This document shows positions 1 through 11,614 of a stretch of DNA of 64,000 nucleotides, piece by piece. The notes beneath the pieces were generated by a model. That model did not search any database. It was given only the letters and a program-made list of their open reading frames with translations, and was not told where the DNA came from. Numbering within the stretch: the first letter of the stretch is position 1; each line of letters opens with the position of its first letter. A program made the position numbers and the translations under genes. The DNA is from Podocnemis expansa (Eukaryota > Chordata > Testudines > Podocnemididae). The DNA lies in contig ML682121.1 of NCBI GenBank assembly GCA_007922195.1, positions 2,956,853-3,020,852 on the forward strand, written 5' to 3'.

Positions 1-1
1 T

Positions 2-317
<316 letters not shown>

Positions 318-510
318 AGACCCTATAAATGCTTGTACAGAAAGGTTCGCAAAGCATCCCTGAGTGCACGTGGGAGTCAGTGGGTGCTCAAAACCCAATA
401 CGTGGTTGGATGATGGCAAATTTTCAGTCCCAGCTCATACCTTCCTTAATGTCTGGGAATCTATATGGGACAGAATCTCTAAATGCCGTGTAAGTCTGCG
501 GCCTTGTTTT
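318..510 (+). other. Vestigial zinc-finger sequence downstream of the stop (unit 0)
   Basis: Bases 400-500 closely match the segment after the fingers in unit D (45,240-45,340) and, more weakly, in unit A (15,140-15,240) and unit C (31,270-31,350). Cys-x2-Cys-like pieces are still recognisable but are not in a usable frame. This is a relic of additional fingers that now lies in the presumed 3' UTR of every copy. Confidence 0.6.
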
Positions 511-1028
511 TTTGGCTTAGTTGAGGCCTTAATCTTGGGCTGAGCAGTAGCAGCCATATGAGAGCTAGCAGCCATAAGCTATGTAGCATATGTCACATCT
601 TCTCGTTCCTGAAACGACTTCAAACTACTTTAATGTGAGGCTATTGAGAAGACGATGTGATCCTAAGGGTTCTTACCACCACCAAATAAAGAAAGAGAAT
701 TTTAGATGCTAAAAGAAAACTTTGCTTGACAACTTTCTGTCTGGAAAGGCCTGGCTTGTCAACATTTTGTGGTTATAAAATCTATGCTGCTTATTGTTTT
801 ATCTTTATGGTCCCGCTTTTCTATTTTGTATCTAATTGATTTTTGTTCTATTCTTTAACTGCTTCTTTCTGTTACATAATCAAGTACCTTATTTAAATCA
901 ATTAATGTGGTGGGATATGATTGGTTAAAGGACTTTGGTAGTGTGCTAGGATTGGAGTTCTGTAGTACTTCAGTCTCAAATGATTGTTTAAGGCACAGCT
1001 AAGCAGGAGCCATGTTTTAACTATATAA
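511..1028. other. No gene recognised
   Basis: AT-rich sequence with no coding signal and no repeat family that I can name. The right edge is the target duplication of the next hAT element. Confidence 0.5.
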
Positions 1029-1579
1029 CAGGGGTGGCCAAACTTAGGGAACTCAAGAGCCACACAAGTTGATTATTAAACCTTTGTGGGCCACACTGAG
1101 GCATATAGCCATATACTTTTACCTACTTCAAAATTACTAAGTTTAAAAGTCACTGCACACTTTAATTTTACTATAGAAAGAGGGCAAACATTGATCCTAC
1201 TAATGTCAGATTCTAATAATTACTTAAGGTCACCATGAAAACTAAGCCTACAGTAAAAATGCTGCCACTTCCCTGCCATCCCCAGCCGTGCCATGCTTCT
1301 CTCCACCATCCCATCACTTCCCCACCGTCTCTGACTATGGTGCACTTCTTCCCGCTGTCCTCAACCACGCTGGCACTTCCCCGCCATCCCCAACCATGCC
1401 GCACTTCTCCCCACCAGCCCTGACCATGCCGCACCTCCCCCTGCCATCCCCGACCATGCCGCACCTCTCCCTGCCACCTTTGATTATGCAAAGCTTCTCC
1501 CCGCCATGCTCTTCTGCGAGCGACACTTTTTCTTTCAAGCGCCGCATGCAGCTTGCGAGCCACCGTTTGGCCACGCCTG
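1029..1579. mobile_element. Non-autonomous hAT-type element, family hAT-1 (termini CAGGGGTGGCCAAAC)
   Basis: The left end reads CAGGGGTGGCCAAAC and the right end is its inverted, slightly diverged counterpart (GTTTGGCCACGCCTG). The element is flanked by an 8-bp duplication with one mismatch (CTATATAA / GTATATAA), as expected for the hAT superfamily. No transposase is encoded. The interior shares sequence with the copy at 40,164-40,778, including the stretch that reads ACTAAGCCTACAGTAAAAAT here. A C-rich minisatellite occupies the right half. Confidence 0.75.
1262..1510. repeat. C-rich minisatellite inside the hAT-1 element
   Basis: Imperfect tandem repeats of about 30 bp carry the core CCATGCCGCACTTCTCCCC and related forms. 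They create long spurious reading frames on both strands rich in His/Pro or Trp/Gly. I see no gene here. Confidence 0.7.
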
Positions 1580-1714
1580 GTATATAAATGATGGTCCAAA
1601 AGCAAATTCTTTGGAGCCTAAATCCAGGACACAGCCCAAGAAGATCAGAGCTGCCAACTTCAACACTCTGCCAACTATATTGTGCAGAAGCTGGGGTCCC
1701 CGGGTGATTTAATC

Positions 1715-2153
1715 AGCTATGTCGACACCTAAAATCTTAGTTCCAATTTGGTTAGTTCAAACAAAGTAGTTCATAAGTTAGTTCGAACTAAGCGCGTTTT
1801 TTCTGTTTGAACTAACTTTTAGCTTGAACTAGCCATGCTTTTTTTAGTTCAAACAAACTTTTTAGTTCAACTAAAAAAGGCGTGGTTAACTTGAACTAAA
1901 AGTTAGTTTAAACTAAAAAAACACACTTAGCTCGAACTAACCACTAGTTCAAACTTATTCCGTTTGAACTAGCATGTCTATGTTGTGCTAGTTTCAGCTA
2001 AATAAGCGAATTTAGTTCAAACTAAGCAGTTAGTTTGTCCTAAGCTTTTCAATTTTTGACTTCAAACTAGGCAAAGCCTTGTGTAGACAGGGTTCAAATT
2101 AGTATGAATTAAGGCTTCTTAATTCAAACTAATTTGCTAGTGTAAACATAGCA
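1715..2153. mobile_element. Harbinger-like MITE filled with TTCGAAC/GTTTGAAC palindromes
   Basis: The ends (GCTATGTCGACAC at left, GTGTAAACATAGC at right) are inverted versions of each other and match the better-preserved copies at 5,817 and 60,439. The interior is dozens of short inverted motifs of the form TAGTTCRAACTAA in both orientations. There is no coding capacity. The target duplication is not clear in this copy. Its assignment to Harbinger is inferred from the 3-bp TTA/TAA duplications at the two clean copies. Confidence 0.65.
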
Positions 2154-2399
2154 ATCCTGATTGGACGCCAGGAGAAATCTGTCTGCGTTATTGGAAGTGG
2201 TGAGCGTTGTATGTTGAGTGTGTGCGCTCTGTTTTGGTAATTGATAATAAATAAGAACTACAGGACATTAGTGTGAAAGAAAGGCTTCTAAAACCCAGAG
2301 TCCTATGGATTGGGAATGGGTATCCCTGAGCTCTAAACTGACTTGGGCAGGAGTAGGTGCCTTTCCCCCAGAGCTGTACAGATTTGGAAAGGGTGGGGA

Positions 2400-3080
2400 G
2401 TGCCTTAACAGGATTATGCCTTGATCCTCTGTCCAAGTCCTGGAGGGTTTATCTTCTCCCCATTCTACCCTCCAGCTCTGAGCATGACACTTTCCACAGG
2501 GATCTTTACCCTCTATGCTTGGGAATCAAACTTGGATTTCTTAGATCCTGAACCAGACTCCTGAGGGCCAGAGACAAAAGTGTGCCAGTTGTGAAGGGGC
2601 AGTTGAAAGCAACCCCAAGGCTCCATTTGAGCTTTCTTAGATTAAATCTTTTTCTGTCTTTTAGAGAATTGGCCTCTGGGCTTGGCTGTAAAAATCCCAG
2701 AACATTATGATATGGTCAAATTTTGAGTTTGTGGGTTTCTTTTTTTCTTTCTTGCATTTTGATTGGGCAGAAACTTTTGTAAAGAATGCAGCCAAGTAAT
2801 GAAGAGGTGTTGAGCAAAGCAGGTGTAGCCAGTTCAGAAAACAATAAATAAATGTATTTGCCTCTTGAGCATTATGGTTCTGTGAGATTTCATGCATAAG
2901 CCTGACAACGTTTTGTAACACACCTTGTGTTGGTTTTTCTATCTTGCTGAAGGCTGTTTGGTCACACACTTTGATAGTAGTTAGGCTTGACGGGATGTAG
3001 AACAGCATTAAGGAGGACGTAATAAGAGAAATGAGCAGGTGCCAAAGAAGTCCCTTTTTATTTTATTTTAACCTTTATCG
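2400..3080 (+). other. 3' flank block of unit 0, shared with units A and F
   Basis: By eye, 2,430-3,060 aligns with 16,980-17,620 (unit A) and, in reverse orientation, with 62,400-63,110 (unit F). Shared landmarks include the stretch around TTTCTTTCTTGCATT and the block around TGGTCACA...TTTGATA...GACAGGATGTAG. No long reading frame is conserved among the copies, so this is probably 3' UTR or flanking DNA carried along by the gene duplications. Confidence 0.65.
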
Positions 3081-3124
3081 TGAGATTTTCTGTTCTTTGA
3101 ACAGTGAAAATGATCAGTATCATT

Positions 3125-3518
3125 GGCTATGTCTCCACTAGCCACAGAAAGTTCGGACTTATTAGTCCAAACTAAAAAGTTTGAGGTTAGTTCGAACTAA
3201 CGCCACGCTTATAAGTTCGAACTAACCGTGCCTTCTAGTACAAACTAACACTTAGTTCAAACTAGAACATGTGGTTAGTTTGAACTAACTGGCTGAGTTC
3301 AAACTTCTTAAGTTTGAACTAAGCATTAGCCCATGGCCACATTACACCTAGTTCGAACTAAAGTTTAAGCGCTTAAGTCCGGACTAACCACCGGTACTAA
3401 CGAGTTCAAACTAAGCGTTCCCTAGTTTGAACTAAGAAATTTCTTATTTCGAACTAGGAAAAGCCTAGTGTGGCCATGGGCTAAGTTAGTCCTGACTAAC
3501 TTGCCAGTGTAGACAGCC
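3125..3518. mobile_element. Harbinger-like MITE, TTCGAAC palindrome family
   Basis: Starts GGCTATGTCTCCACTAG and ends with the inverted CCAGTGTAGACAGCC. The interior again consists of repeated GTTCGAACTAA-type palindromes. It lies inside the 3' flank block, which resumes at about 3,540. Confidence 0.65.
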
Positions 3519-4150
3519 TTTCGGTACAAACACTGAGTGTGAGTGTTTTATGGATGTGAAGCTTAAATCTGGGATACCACTGAACCTTCTTACTTTTGTG
3601 GCTTGAAGAGACCTCCAATCATGCTTTTACTGATAAGAAAGTCTCTCCAAACTCTCTTATCATGCCAGACAGCAGGTGGCACTACACTGCCAACTGAGTT
3701 ACAAGAAAACCCTATCAGAGCTACTCATGCACCCAACATCTAGAAGGGCGAGAGTTATTCCCCAGAAATCCCACACTGTTCACTACAGGGGTACATCCCG
3801 TTATTATAGCATCTTGCACTGAAAAATGATTTATTCCATGCCGGTTGATTGATTAGTCCGCACCAGTGAGCGTAGGAAAACACTTACCCTCCCTCGGCTA
3901 AATTCTACAGAAAACAGAATTTGAATCTAGAAATGTCTCACTGTTACGCTATAGATATTTAGGTCTATCTGTAAGGCCTATGATTTTTAAGTATGTTTGT
4001 ATCACTTAGCTAGCTACAGTGGTAGCAAACCAAAGAATCAAAACCTCAGGCTGCTTCACAGGCTGAGGCCTTGTACTTTGGTTCACATCTCTACACATCC
4101 CAAACACCTCACTTCAGAAGAGGTCAGTGCCTCCAAATAAAGGAAGTTCT
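3519..4150 (+). other. Unit 0 3' flank block, continued
   Basis: 3,550-3,970 aligns with 17,705-18,060 in unit A and partly with 34,070-34,360 in unit C (the run through CAGCAGGTGGCACTACAC, then the CTGAGGT...CTTGCACTGAA landmark). No conserved reading frame is seen. Confidence 0.55.
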
Positions 4151-4159
4151 AAAGGGACA

Positions 4160-4400
4160 ATTTCCAAAGGGGCAGCCATGTTAGTTTAGTTCAGCAAAAA
4201 AACCAAGACTAACATTTATTTTCTGCATGAGCCTTCATGGGAGAAAATCCCACTTCGTCAGATGCTTTGAAGTGGGATTTTCTCCCATGAAGGCTCATGC
4301 GAAAAAGAAATCTGTTAGTCTTTAAGGGCCACACGACTCCTTGTTTTTTTTCTAAAGGGACAGCCGTGTTAGTCTAGTTCAGCAAAAGGACCAATGAGTC
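4160..4400. repeat. Hairpin-shaped Penelope-type terminal repeat
   Basis: Two arms of about 75 bp face each other, meeting near 4,260: one reads CATGGGAGAAAATCCCACTT and the other is its reverse complement. The flanks carry GTTAGTYTAGTTCAGCAAAA and the RAAGACTAACA / TGTTAGTCTTT motifs. The same module is physically joined to Penelope-like coding sequence at 37,081, so it is read as a terminus of that element. Confidence 0.6.
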
Positions 4401-4722
4401 CTGTGGCACAGACACGTGTGGTGATAGAATCTATATTTTGTGTTGTTTGGTCAGCCTCCTGTCTATTCCTCTGAGAACACTGAGTCCTTGATTATTTCCA
4501 TCTGTCTTATAACTAGTTGCAATCAGTTAAGGTGGTGGGGGGGTGACTGGTTAGAGAATTAAGTTACGATATGTTAGGACTGGTTAGAAATGATTGGTTA
4601 AAATACATTATAAAAACTGAGATGAATCACGAAGGAGAGGGAGTAAAAATGTACTGGGCAGGAGGAGAATTTATTGGGGAGCAGTGGAAATCTACTGGGA
4701 AGGGAAACTTATTGGTGTAAAG

Positions 4723-4910
4723 CAGGTGTCTCAAACTTGTGGTCCGGGGGCCACATGTGGCCCCTAAATTTAGTTCCTGCGTCCCGCAATGATACTATCG
4801 CCATCAATATTTGCTATACTGCTGTATGAAAAGGTTTCAGTGGTGCGGTTTTTAGGCTGCTCTACTAGTCCTTATGCGGCCCTTATGGTGATTTGAATTT
4901 GAGACCCCTG
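4723..4910. mobile_element. Non-autonomous hAT element, family hAT-2 (CAGGGGTCTCAAAC)
   Basis: The ends are CAGGTGTCTCAAAC and GTTTGAGACCCCTG-like inverted repeats. The 8-bp flanks are GTGTAAAG / GCGTAAAG (one mismatch). It is 188 bp long with no coding capacity. Confidence 0.75.
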
Positions 4911-5740
4911 GCGTAAAGGACTATGGGGTCCTGATGGATGCTTGCGTGGAAAAGGTCCCAATAAACTTCTCGTATTGTCTGCTGCTGGACTCTGGTCTTC
5001 TACTCCTGTCAGTGACCCAAGAACTGAAAGGACTTGAAGGGTCCTAACACTCACCATGAGAGATGGCCACAGAGAAAGCTACAGATGTTCTCTACACAGG
5101 CAGAGACTGCATTCCTCTCCTGTCTGCCCCCGCCAGTTTGAAGTTTTTTATGCGCCGGCTGTTTCTTCTGACCCATCATATTGTCATTCTCCTTTTATAG
5201 TCTTTTCACCTTGCTGGAAAAATGAGCGCTCCTGACCTGGGGTTGACCCCCCTTATTGTTCAAAAACAGGGGTCTCAAACTCAAATCACAATGAGGGCCG
5301 CATGAGGACGAGTACATTAGCCCAAGGGCTGCACCACACATGAGGACTAGTACAGTAGTGTAAGGGCCACACCACTGAAACCTGTTCGTACAATGATATT
5401 GCAAATACTGATAACAACAGTGTTGTTGCGAGCCACAAGAAATAATTTTAGGGGCTGCATGTGGCCCTCAGGCCATGAGTTCAAGACCCCTGTTCAAAAA
5501 GATGGCCATCGTTTATGCATTTTTCTCTCCGAAGTGTATTTTTCTCTCTGAAGTCTTCACTGCAAATAATTTTGGTTTGTGGGATCTCTACCTGTCTAGC
5601 CACTCCATTGTTGTGTCTGAAAGGCTGTTTGTGGGATTTTCGCACCTTGCAACATGATGTAGTTGCGTTGTCAGCAATAATTTCTAACTTCACATACAAT
5701 GGTAGCACACCCAAGCCACCGAGAGATTCGTTCCAAAGGG
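4911..5740 (+). other. Unit 0 3' flank, distal part
   Basis: 5,500-5,730 aligns with 18,300-18,490 (unit A) and 35,660-35,860 (unit C): landmarks are GTCTTCACTGCAAAT, then CCATTGTTGTGTCTGAAAGG, then AACTTCACAT. An hAT-2 copy interrupts it. I see no coding sequence. Confidence 0.55.
5267..5492. mobile_element. hAT-2 element with perfect 8-bp target duplication
   Basis: Begins CAGGGGTCTCAAACTC and ends AAGACCCCTG. It is flanked on both sides by TTCAAAAA (5,259-5,266 and 5,493-5,500). The perfect duplication fixes both boundaries. Confidence 0.85.
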
Positions 5741-5816
5741 GTAGCCGTTTTAATCCAGTTCAGCAAAACAAACAAGGAATCTTGCCAAACAAACAAGGAG
5801 TCCTCTGGCACTTTTA

Positions 5817-6248
5817 GGCTATGTCCACACATACATCATTATTTCGAAATAAGTTATTTGGAAATGAGTTATTTCGAAATAAAGTCCTTATTTTGAAATA
5901 AATTAATTCAAATTAAGAAAATGTTAATTTGAGTTAAGGGAAAGCCTGCTTTCGAAACAGCTGTTATTTCAAAATGGTTATTTCGAAATAAGGCCGTTTG
6001 GACATGTTGTTTTGAAACAATGGTGTTGTTTCAAAACAACATATCCAAACAGTGTTATTTCAAAATAGCCATTTCGAAATAACAGCCGTTTCGAAATGAA
6101 TGGGGTTTAAGCTGTTTCAAAATGACGGTTCTTATTTCGAAATGACAGAGCCTGTCATTTCGAAATAAGAAAACGTCGTGTGGATATTGTTTTTTATTTT
6201 GAAACCACCAGTGTTGTTTTGAAATAAACGACTCACGTGGACATACCC
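5817..6248. mobile_element. Harbinger-like MITE with TTA target duplication, TTTCGAAAT palindrome subtype
   Basis: Starts GGCTATGTCCACACA and ends GTGGACATACCC. It splits the repeat core GGCACTTTTAAAGACTAAC so that TTA appears on both sides (5,814-5,816 and 6,249-6,251). This gives an unambiguous 3-bp target duplication. The interior is built from ATTTCGAAATAA palindromes, unlike the GTTCGAAC subtype in the other three copies. Confidence 0.8.
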
Positions 6249-6308
6249 TTAAAGACTAACAGATTTATTCATCTCATGAGTTTTGTGAGCGAAAATCCCA
6301 CTTCGCCA

Positions 6309-6428
6309 CATGCTTCAAATCAAATCAAATCATAGGGCTGGAAGGGACCTTGTGAGATCATCGAGTCCAACCCCCTGGGAATTGAACCCAGGACTTTTTG
6401 CATGTTAAGCAGAGGTGCTAGCCACAGA
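6309..6428 (-). mobile_element. tRNA-derived SINE with CR1-type tail
   Basis: Read on the minus strand it has a B-box (GGTTCAATTCC), then the CR1-like tail around GGTTGGACTCGATGATCTC and a run of TTTGA repeats. The A-box side ends near GCTAGCACCTCTGC. It is the fullest of three copies in the window. The SINE class is known from turtles. Confidence 0.75.
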
Positions 6429-6779
6429 ATGGGACGAAAATAAATACAGGGGAGCGTAAGACATGGGATCGGTTCGCACTGCAACAGCAAATCAGAGCAT
6501 TTGTAAGGATTCAAACTTTAGGAAGCAGCACGCAGAGGGAGGCTGAAGTCAAATTCCCTGTTATAATGTGACAAGCACACCCCTGCAGCTCCCAAAATCG
6601 TTTTTGGCAGGAATTTTTTTAAAATGGCTCTGTTTCTTTTATTAGCTTGCGCATCCCTGGCGCAGGGGAGCTGCTCCCTGGCTTGCCCTTGCCAAAACCA
6701 GGTGGCTTTGGGGGGTGAGGCTCCCTTAATGCAGGGAAAAGCAAGCCCTGGGTGCAACCCCCTTTTCCCAGGCATGCAT

Positions 6780-7129
6780 GGAAATGCAGGGCTGGGCGGC
6801 CGGGGGTTGGACACAGGCGTGTGGACGCGGGGTTGGGAGAAGCTGGACCGAGCTGCGGTTTCATTGGCCCGTTTGCGGACACGGCAGCAGCTGGGCGGGA
6901 CGATTGCGGGGCTGCGCTGCCCTCGCCTCCTGCGCTGCGCGCTCGGCGCTTCCCACGCTGCAGCGCCGCCCTGGGAGCCGCGATTTGGGGGGGGCCCCAT
7001 CTCTGCAATTGCTGGGACCCCGGGACTGCAGCAGGAGCATCCCCGCCTGGGCTTTGCAGAGCCCCCAGCCTGGCCAGGGCTCCTGGAGGGGCAGATCCCT
7101 GCTCCCGGTGGGGCAGAGCTGGGGGGCAG
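6780..7129 (+). promoter_or_regulatory. CpG-rich promoter region and first non-coding exon of unit A
   Basis: The region is CpG-dense, with a CCAAT-type box (CATTGGCCCG, near 6,865) and a GC-box (GGGCGGG, near 6,893). It ends in a transcript-like block containing CAGCCTGGCCAGGGCTCCTGG and a splice donor (GGCAG|GTAGGA) at 7,129/7,130. The same block and donor recur at 21,289, 24,393, 39,617 and 49,525, at the matching place in each unit. The long overlapping reading frames here are products of GC richness. The exact transcription start cannot be seen. Confidence 0.6.
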
Positions 7130-7493
7130 GTAGGAGAGCCCGTCCCCCCTTCACCCCACAAGTGATGGCTGGTTGCAGCTGGGCAAAGGGGGGGGGTTGC
7201 TCCCAGGCTGCAAATCCTGCTTTGTGCATGGGGAAGATGGCTGCCAGGTGCCTTTGTTTGCAGGGAGGAGGATGTGGCAGGGCTGGGCCCGAATTAGGGT
7301 GCCCAGGTGTGGGGCAGAAGGGCCTCCTTTGTACCTGCAAGTCCTCCATGCAGCAGGCATTTTAAAAATACCTGATTTTGTCTGGCTTTTTGCTTCCAGG
7401 GGTTAAAGTATGCTGGATTGCCCTGGAACACCCTGCTTTTAGGGGGAAGCATTCCAGGGCCCCCTAAAAAGCAGAAGAATATGACATTACATG

Positions 7494-7577
7494 CAGAAGG
7501 TCCTGGGTTCAATTCCCAGGGGGTTGGACTCGATGATCTCATGAGGTCCCTTCCAGCCCTATGATTTGATTTGACTG
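7494..7577 (+). mobile_element. tRNA/CR1-tail SINE, 5' truncated
   Basis: Contains the B-box GGTTCAATTCC followed by the GGTTGGACTCGATGATCTC tail, ending ATGATTTGATTTGA. It lies in intron 1 of unit A. Confidence 0.75.
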
Positions 7578-7839
7578 AAGCTAGATTTGCTCCAGGTGTC
7601 CTCCGATGTCCCTTTTTGTGCATCCCTGGCCTCCTTTCCAGGCTTTGGTAGCTGGTAACCCTATCCCAAGTGGGGGCAGCTCCACATTGGCATAGGGACA
7701 GGAGCTGGAAGGGGCCAGTGACTCTGAGAGCCAGGGGCGATGAGTGGGGAGCAAGGGATGTTTGATGCAAGGAGGGAAAGTGGGTCCAGAGAAGAGGGGG
7801 CGGGGGGAAAAATCTGGGACTCTCAGCTTTCCCCATTTG

Positions 7840-8097
7840 TAGAGCCCTGCAGATCCACAGATATCTGCCTTATATCCGCATCCGCGGATACAACATGGAT
7901 ATCTGCGGACCATTTCTTGCGGATGCAGATCGGATACGGATACACATATTTTTATCTGTACAGAGCTAGAGCCCTGCAAATATGCGGATATCCACATTAT
8001 ATCTGCAGCCGCGGATACAACGCGGATATCCGCGGACCATTTCTTGCAGATGCAGGTCAGATACGGATCCAGTTATTTGTATCTGCACAGGACTCTA
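7840..8097. mobile_element. Dimeric 'GGATATCCGCGG' element with 8-bp target duplication
   Basis: Two imperfect units of about 128 bp in direct repeat, each starting AGAGCCCTGCA and containing nested GGATAT/ATATCC palindromes. The ends are TAGAGCCCTGC and the inverted GGACTCTA. The flanks are CCCATTTG on both sides (7,832-7,839 and 8,098-8,105). The 8-bp duplication suggests hAT mobilisation. A second copy is at 12,061. Confidence 0.75.
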
Positions 8098-8105
8098 CCC
8101 ATTTG

Positions 8106-8819
8106 CTCTCTCCTAGTCCAAGGACAGTGAGCTCTGGTGGTCGCCTTGTCTGAATTTGCTACCATGGTGAAATCTCTCTTTTAAAAGTGGACCCAAATAA
8201 GTGGTTTGTAGCTGGGAAAAGCATTCCACAGAGTTAAACAATCCGGGCAGTTGTGTGTCAAACTCTGAGTGTAGGCAGCGTGATATGGTTGTGGCCTAAT
8301 TTACAATGCAGAGAAGTTTCAGTAGTAACCAAGGAATTAATCCACACGAGATCTGAAAATAGTGTAAAGCGTTGTAAGTTTTTCCAATAATATCTATGAT
8401 CACAAGTTAGGCCAGGTGTTGTCACCATTGGTGGAGCTCTGGCCAAACTCAGCTGGGAATTTCTCTGGTGGCTGCAGTTAGGGCTCTGCAGAAATCTCCT
8501 CCAGGCCAGAGACTCCAGAGGTTGAGAGAGACGTGTGGAAAGAGCTGGGAACCAGGGGGAAAGTGACTCTGCACAAACAATTTCCAAAGCTTGTGCGAAA
8601 AATAAATCTGTTAGTCTTTGTGCAAAAAACCGAGTTGTGTGGCACTTACACAGCCTGTCTCGAGATACACATCTGTGCACCCCTGGGCTATGATCTGATT
8701 TTTCAATTCACTTTTGCAGTGTAATTGTACGGTTTGATGCAAATACGCCGTGCAAGGTTCCTTTTATGAACATTCGTAACCCATTCTGCAGGATTATTAT
8801 GGTATCATGTGCCCTGCAG
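8106..8819 (+). other. Intron block of unit A conserved with C and D
   Basis: 8,157-8,260 matches 24,790-24,900 and 40,015-40,110 (CTGTTTTAAAAGTGGACCCAA). 8,460-8,575 matches 25,310-25,420 and 40,985-41,110 (GGGCTCTGC...CAGAGACTCCAG). The second part may hold another 5' UTR exon: in C and D it ends at a conserved donor-like CTG|GTGAGTTT (25,440 and 41,130). In A a Penelope-type fragment (about 8,576-8,655) has been inserted next to it. Confidence 0.45.
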
Positions 8820-9370
8820 CAACATGTAGGTGTACAGGGGTGAAGCATGTTACATAGCACAGACCGTCAGGAGTACCTCTCTAGGACAGAGGGTGGGAAT
8901 TACGTGACAGAGGAAATGCAAATGCCCTCCCTGGCTCAGGTAGAAGCTGAGAGAATCACACAGCACCACGGAAAGGGGAGGGGTCAAGAGGGCCTGGAGA
9001 CAAAGACACTTTGAACTAGGGATGAGCTGCTGGCTTTTGGCCAGAGAGAGACTCCATCTTGCCACACTCTCCAACTTCAAGCAAGATCCAAGCCCTGCCT
9101 GGCCTCAGGCAGAGACTAGCTGGGCAAACAGCTTACAGCCACACATCCTGAGCAAAAACTTGAACCATGAGGCCAGTTTAGGTAGAGATATTAGGTTAGC
9201 ATGTCGGGTTTTTTGCTTTTTATTTCCCTGTGCTCATTGCTGACTCCTTTATATTACAATTCTGCATTGATTTCTATATTCTCACTTAAAATCATGCTCT
9301 GATAAAAAAAACCAGTAGTTTAATCTGCTACCATGGGACCCTGTAGATGTGGTGGGGTGAATTCCTCAGA
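8820..9370. mobile_element. Possible LTR-type insertion
   Basis: This stretch is absent at the matching place in units C and D. It has features common in solo LTRs: a CTCCATCTTGCC region, GC-rich and then T-rich zones, and an overall size near 550 bp. I could not identify terminal dinucleotides or a target duplication with confidence, and no retroviral coding sequence is present. Confidence 0.3.
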
Positions 9371-9626
9371 GGAGCAGTTTTAACTGATTTTTCCTTTCTG
9401 TAGCATTTCTCTGAGCCCCTCTTACTGGCAGGGATTAAACCTGTCTGTAGGTTTACTCAGTTTGGGAGAGAGCAGAGCTGCATTGTAATAAAGGCACTGA
9501 GTATTTTCCCAGTGTAGAGGAGTTTCTGGAGTGTCTGTCTGCCGGCAAAGAGCATGGGGGAATCACGGTGTGAAATGGACAGAAACCTCTGCTGAAGCCT
9601 CCCCATTTCCCTTCTGACCCTGACAG

Positions 9627-9712
9627 GTTGCAGATTAATGACGACATTTTGCTTGCACTCAGCCCAACTTCCAGGGCAAGGGAAGAAAATGGCTGTGGTG
9701 GATCCAGCTCAG
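9627..9712 (+). CDS. Unit A KRAB zinc-finger gene, first coding exon
   Basis: The exon carries a short 5' UTR and then ATG at 9,689, giving MAVVDPAQ in phase 0 up to the donor CAG|GTAGGG (9,712/9,713). The acceptor is placed at CCTGACAG|G (9,626) because the same CAG lies at matching positions in D (41,975) and E (51,881). The start is supported by D and E, whose KRAB-A exons begin with Ile and so cannot supply the initiator. Joined to exons at 10,253, 10,947 and 13,281 it makes an uninterrupted frame of 2,049 nt (682 aa). An upstream acceptor other than 9,626 is possible. Confidence 0.7.
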
Positions 9713-10946
<1,234 letters not shown>

Positions 10947-11048
10947 GACTCTCCATTCCCAAACCTGAGCTGATCGCCCGGCTGGAAGGAGGGGAAGAGC
11001 CGTGGGTCCCAGATCGCCAGACCTCCGAGGAAATAGGCACCCACCCAG
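10947..11048 (+). CDS. Unit A KRAB-B box exon
   Basis: 102 nt, phase 1 in and out, between ATGCAG and CAG|GTAAGG. It encodes residues 51-84, including [12 protein letters not shown] and GEEPWVPD, which is the normal KRAB-B core. The exon has the same length in C and D; in E it is 12 nt longer. The KRAB-B box is thought to assist KRAB-A in corepressor binding. Confidence 0.85.
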
Positions 11049-11425
11049 GTAAGGAGTCATTGACCCTGGCGCAGGAACTCTGACTGGTGAAGTAAAAATC
11101 TGAAAAAATCCCCAAAATATGGTGTGAGCAACCTAGGTTCTTCCTCCCCTTACTCAGGTCAGACTATAGTCAGCAGGTGTCACATCATCATGGCAGATAT
11201 GGCTCATGGTTTCCCACCCACACTGTTAGGTGTCAGGAGTTTTTTTGCTTGACTTTACTGTCCTGGGTGTGTTTGGAGATATGGAGGCAGAATCCAATTT
11301 CTCGGTCTTCCCAAGAGTGTCATAGATTTTAAGGTCAGAAGGGAGTTGTATGATCACCTAGTTCGACCAGAGGAGGACCCTAAGTTGTGATTGAGTCATT
11401 GAAGTCCCCATATCATGGTTTAAAG

Positions 11426-11614
11426 CAGTGGCTGTCAGACTTAGGGTTGGGACCCAGTACTGGGTTGCAGACTTTCAGGCACTGAGTCACGGCACCTTCT
11501 GTTGCCACTGCCAAAAGACTGGAGTGCACTGCTCAAAGATATAATTTGCTGGCTCATGGGCATAAATGATTTTTTTCCAACTAGGTCCTGTGGAAAAAGG
11601 TTTGAAAACATCTG
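11426..11614. mobile_element. hAT-4 element (CAGTGGYTGTCAGAC)
   Basis: Ends CAGTGGCTGTCAGAC and GAAAACATCTG are related to the inverted ends of the copy at 19,006. The flanks are GTTTAAAG / ATTTAAAG. Inserted in the CR1 remnant, so younger than it. Confidence 0.7.

Larger units (their letters stand above)
5745..6572 (-). mobile_element. Penelope-type terminal fragment carrying two nested insertions
   Basis: The outer parts read as one element: AGCCGTTTTAATCCAGTTCAG (5,743 on), the GGCACTTTTAAAGACTAAC core, the hairpin arm CCCACTTCGCCACATGCTTC, then 6,440-6,572. That last part matches 37,185-37,330 next to the Penelope-like GIY-YIG region (GGATCGG...CTGCAACAGCAAATCAGAGC). A MITE (5,817-6,248) and a SINE (about 6,309-6,428) are inserted into it. 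Minus orientation is inferred from the 37-kb copy. Confidence 0.65.

Noticed and set aside
1213..1605. 130-codon minus-strand frame rich in Trp, Gly and His
   Set aside because: Translation of the C-rich minisatellite within the hAT-1 element.
6619..7365. Several long overlapping reading frames on both strands around the unit A promoter
   Set aside because: GC-rich sequence lacks stops by chance. The frames are not conserved at the matching places in B, C, D and E, while the splice donor is.
7494..7577. Possible tRNA gene (B-box GGTTCAATTCC)
   Set aside because: No cloverleaf, and the CR1 tail follows directly; it is a SINE.
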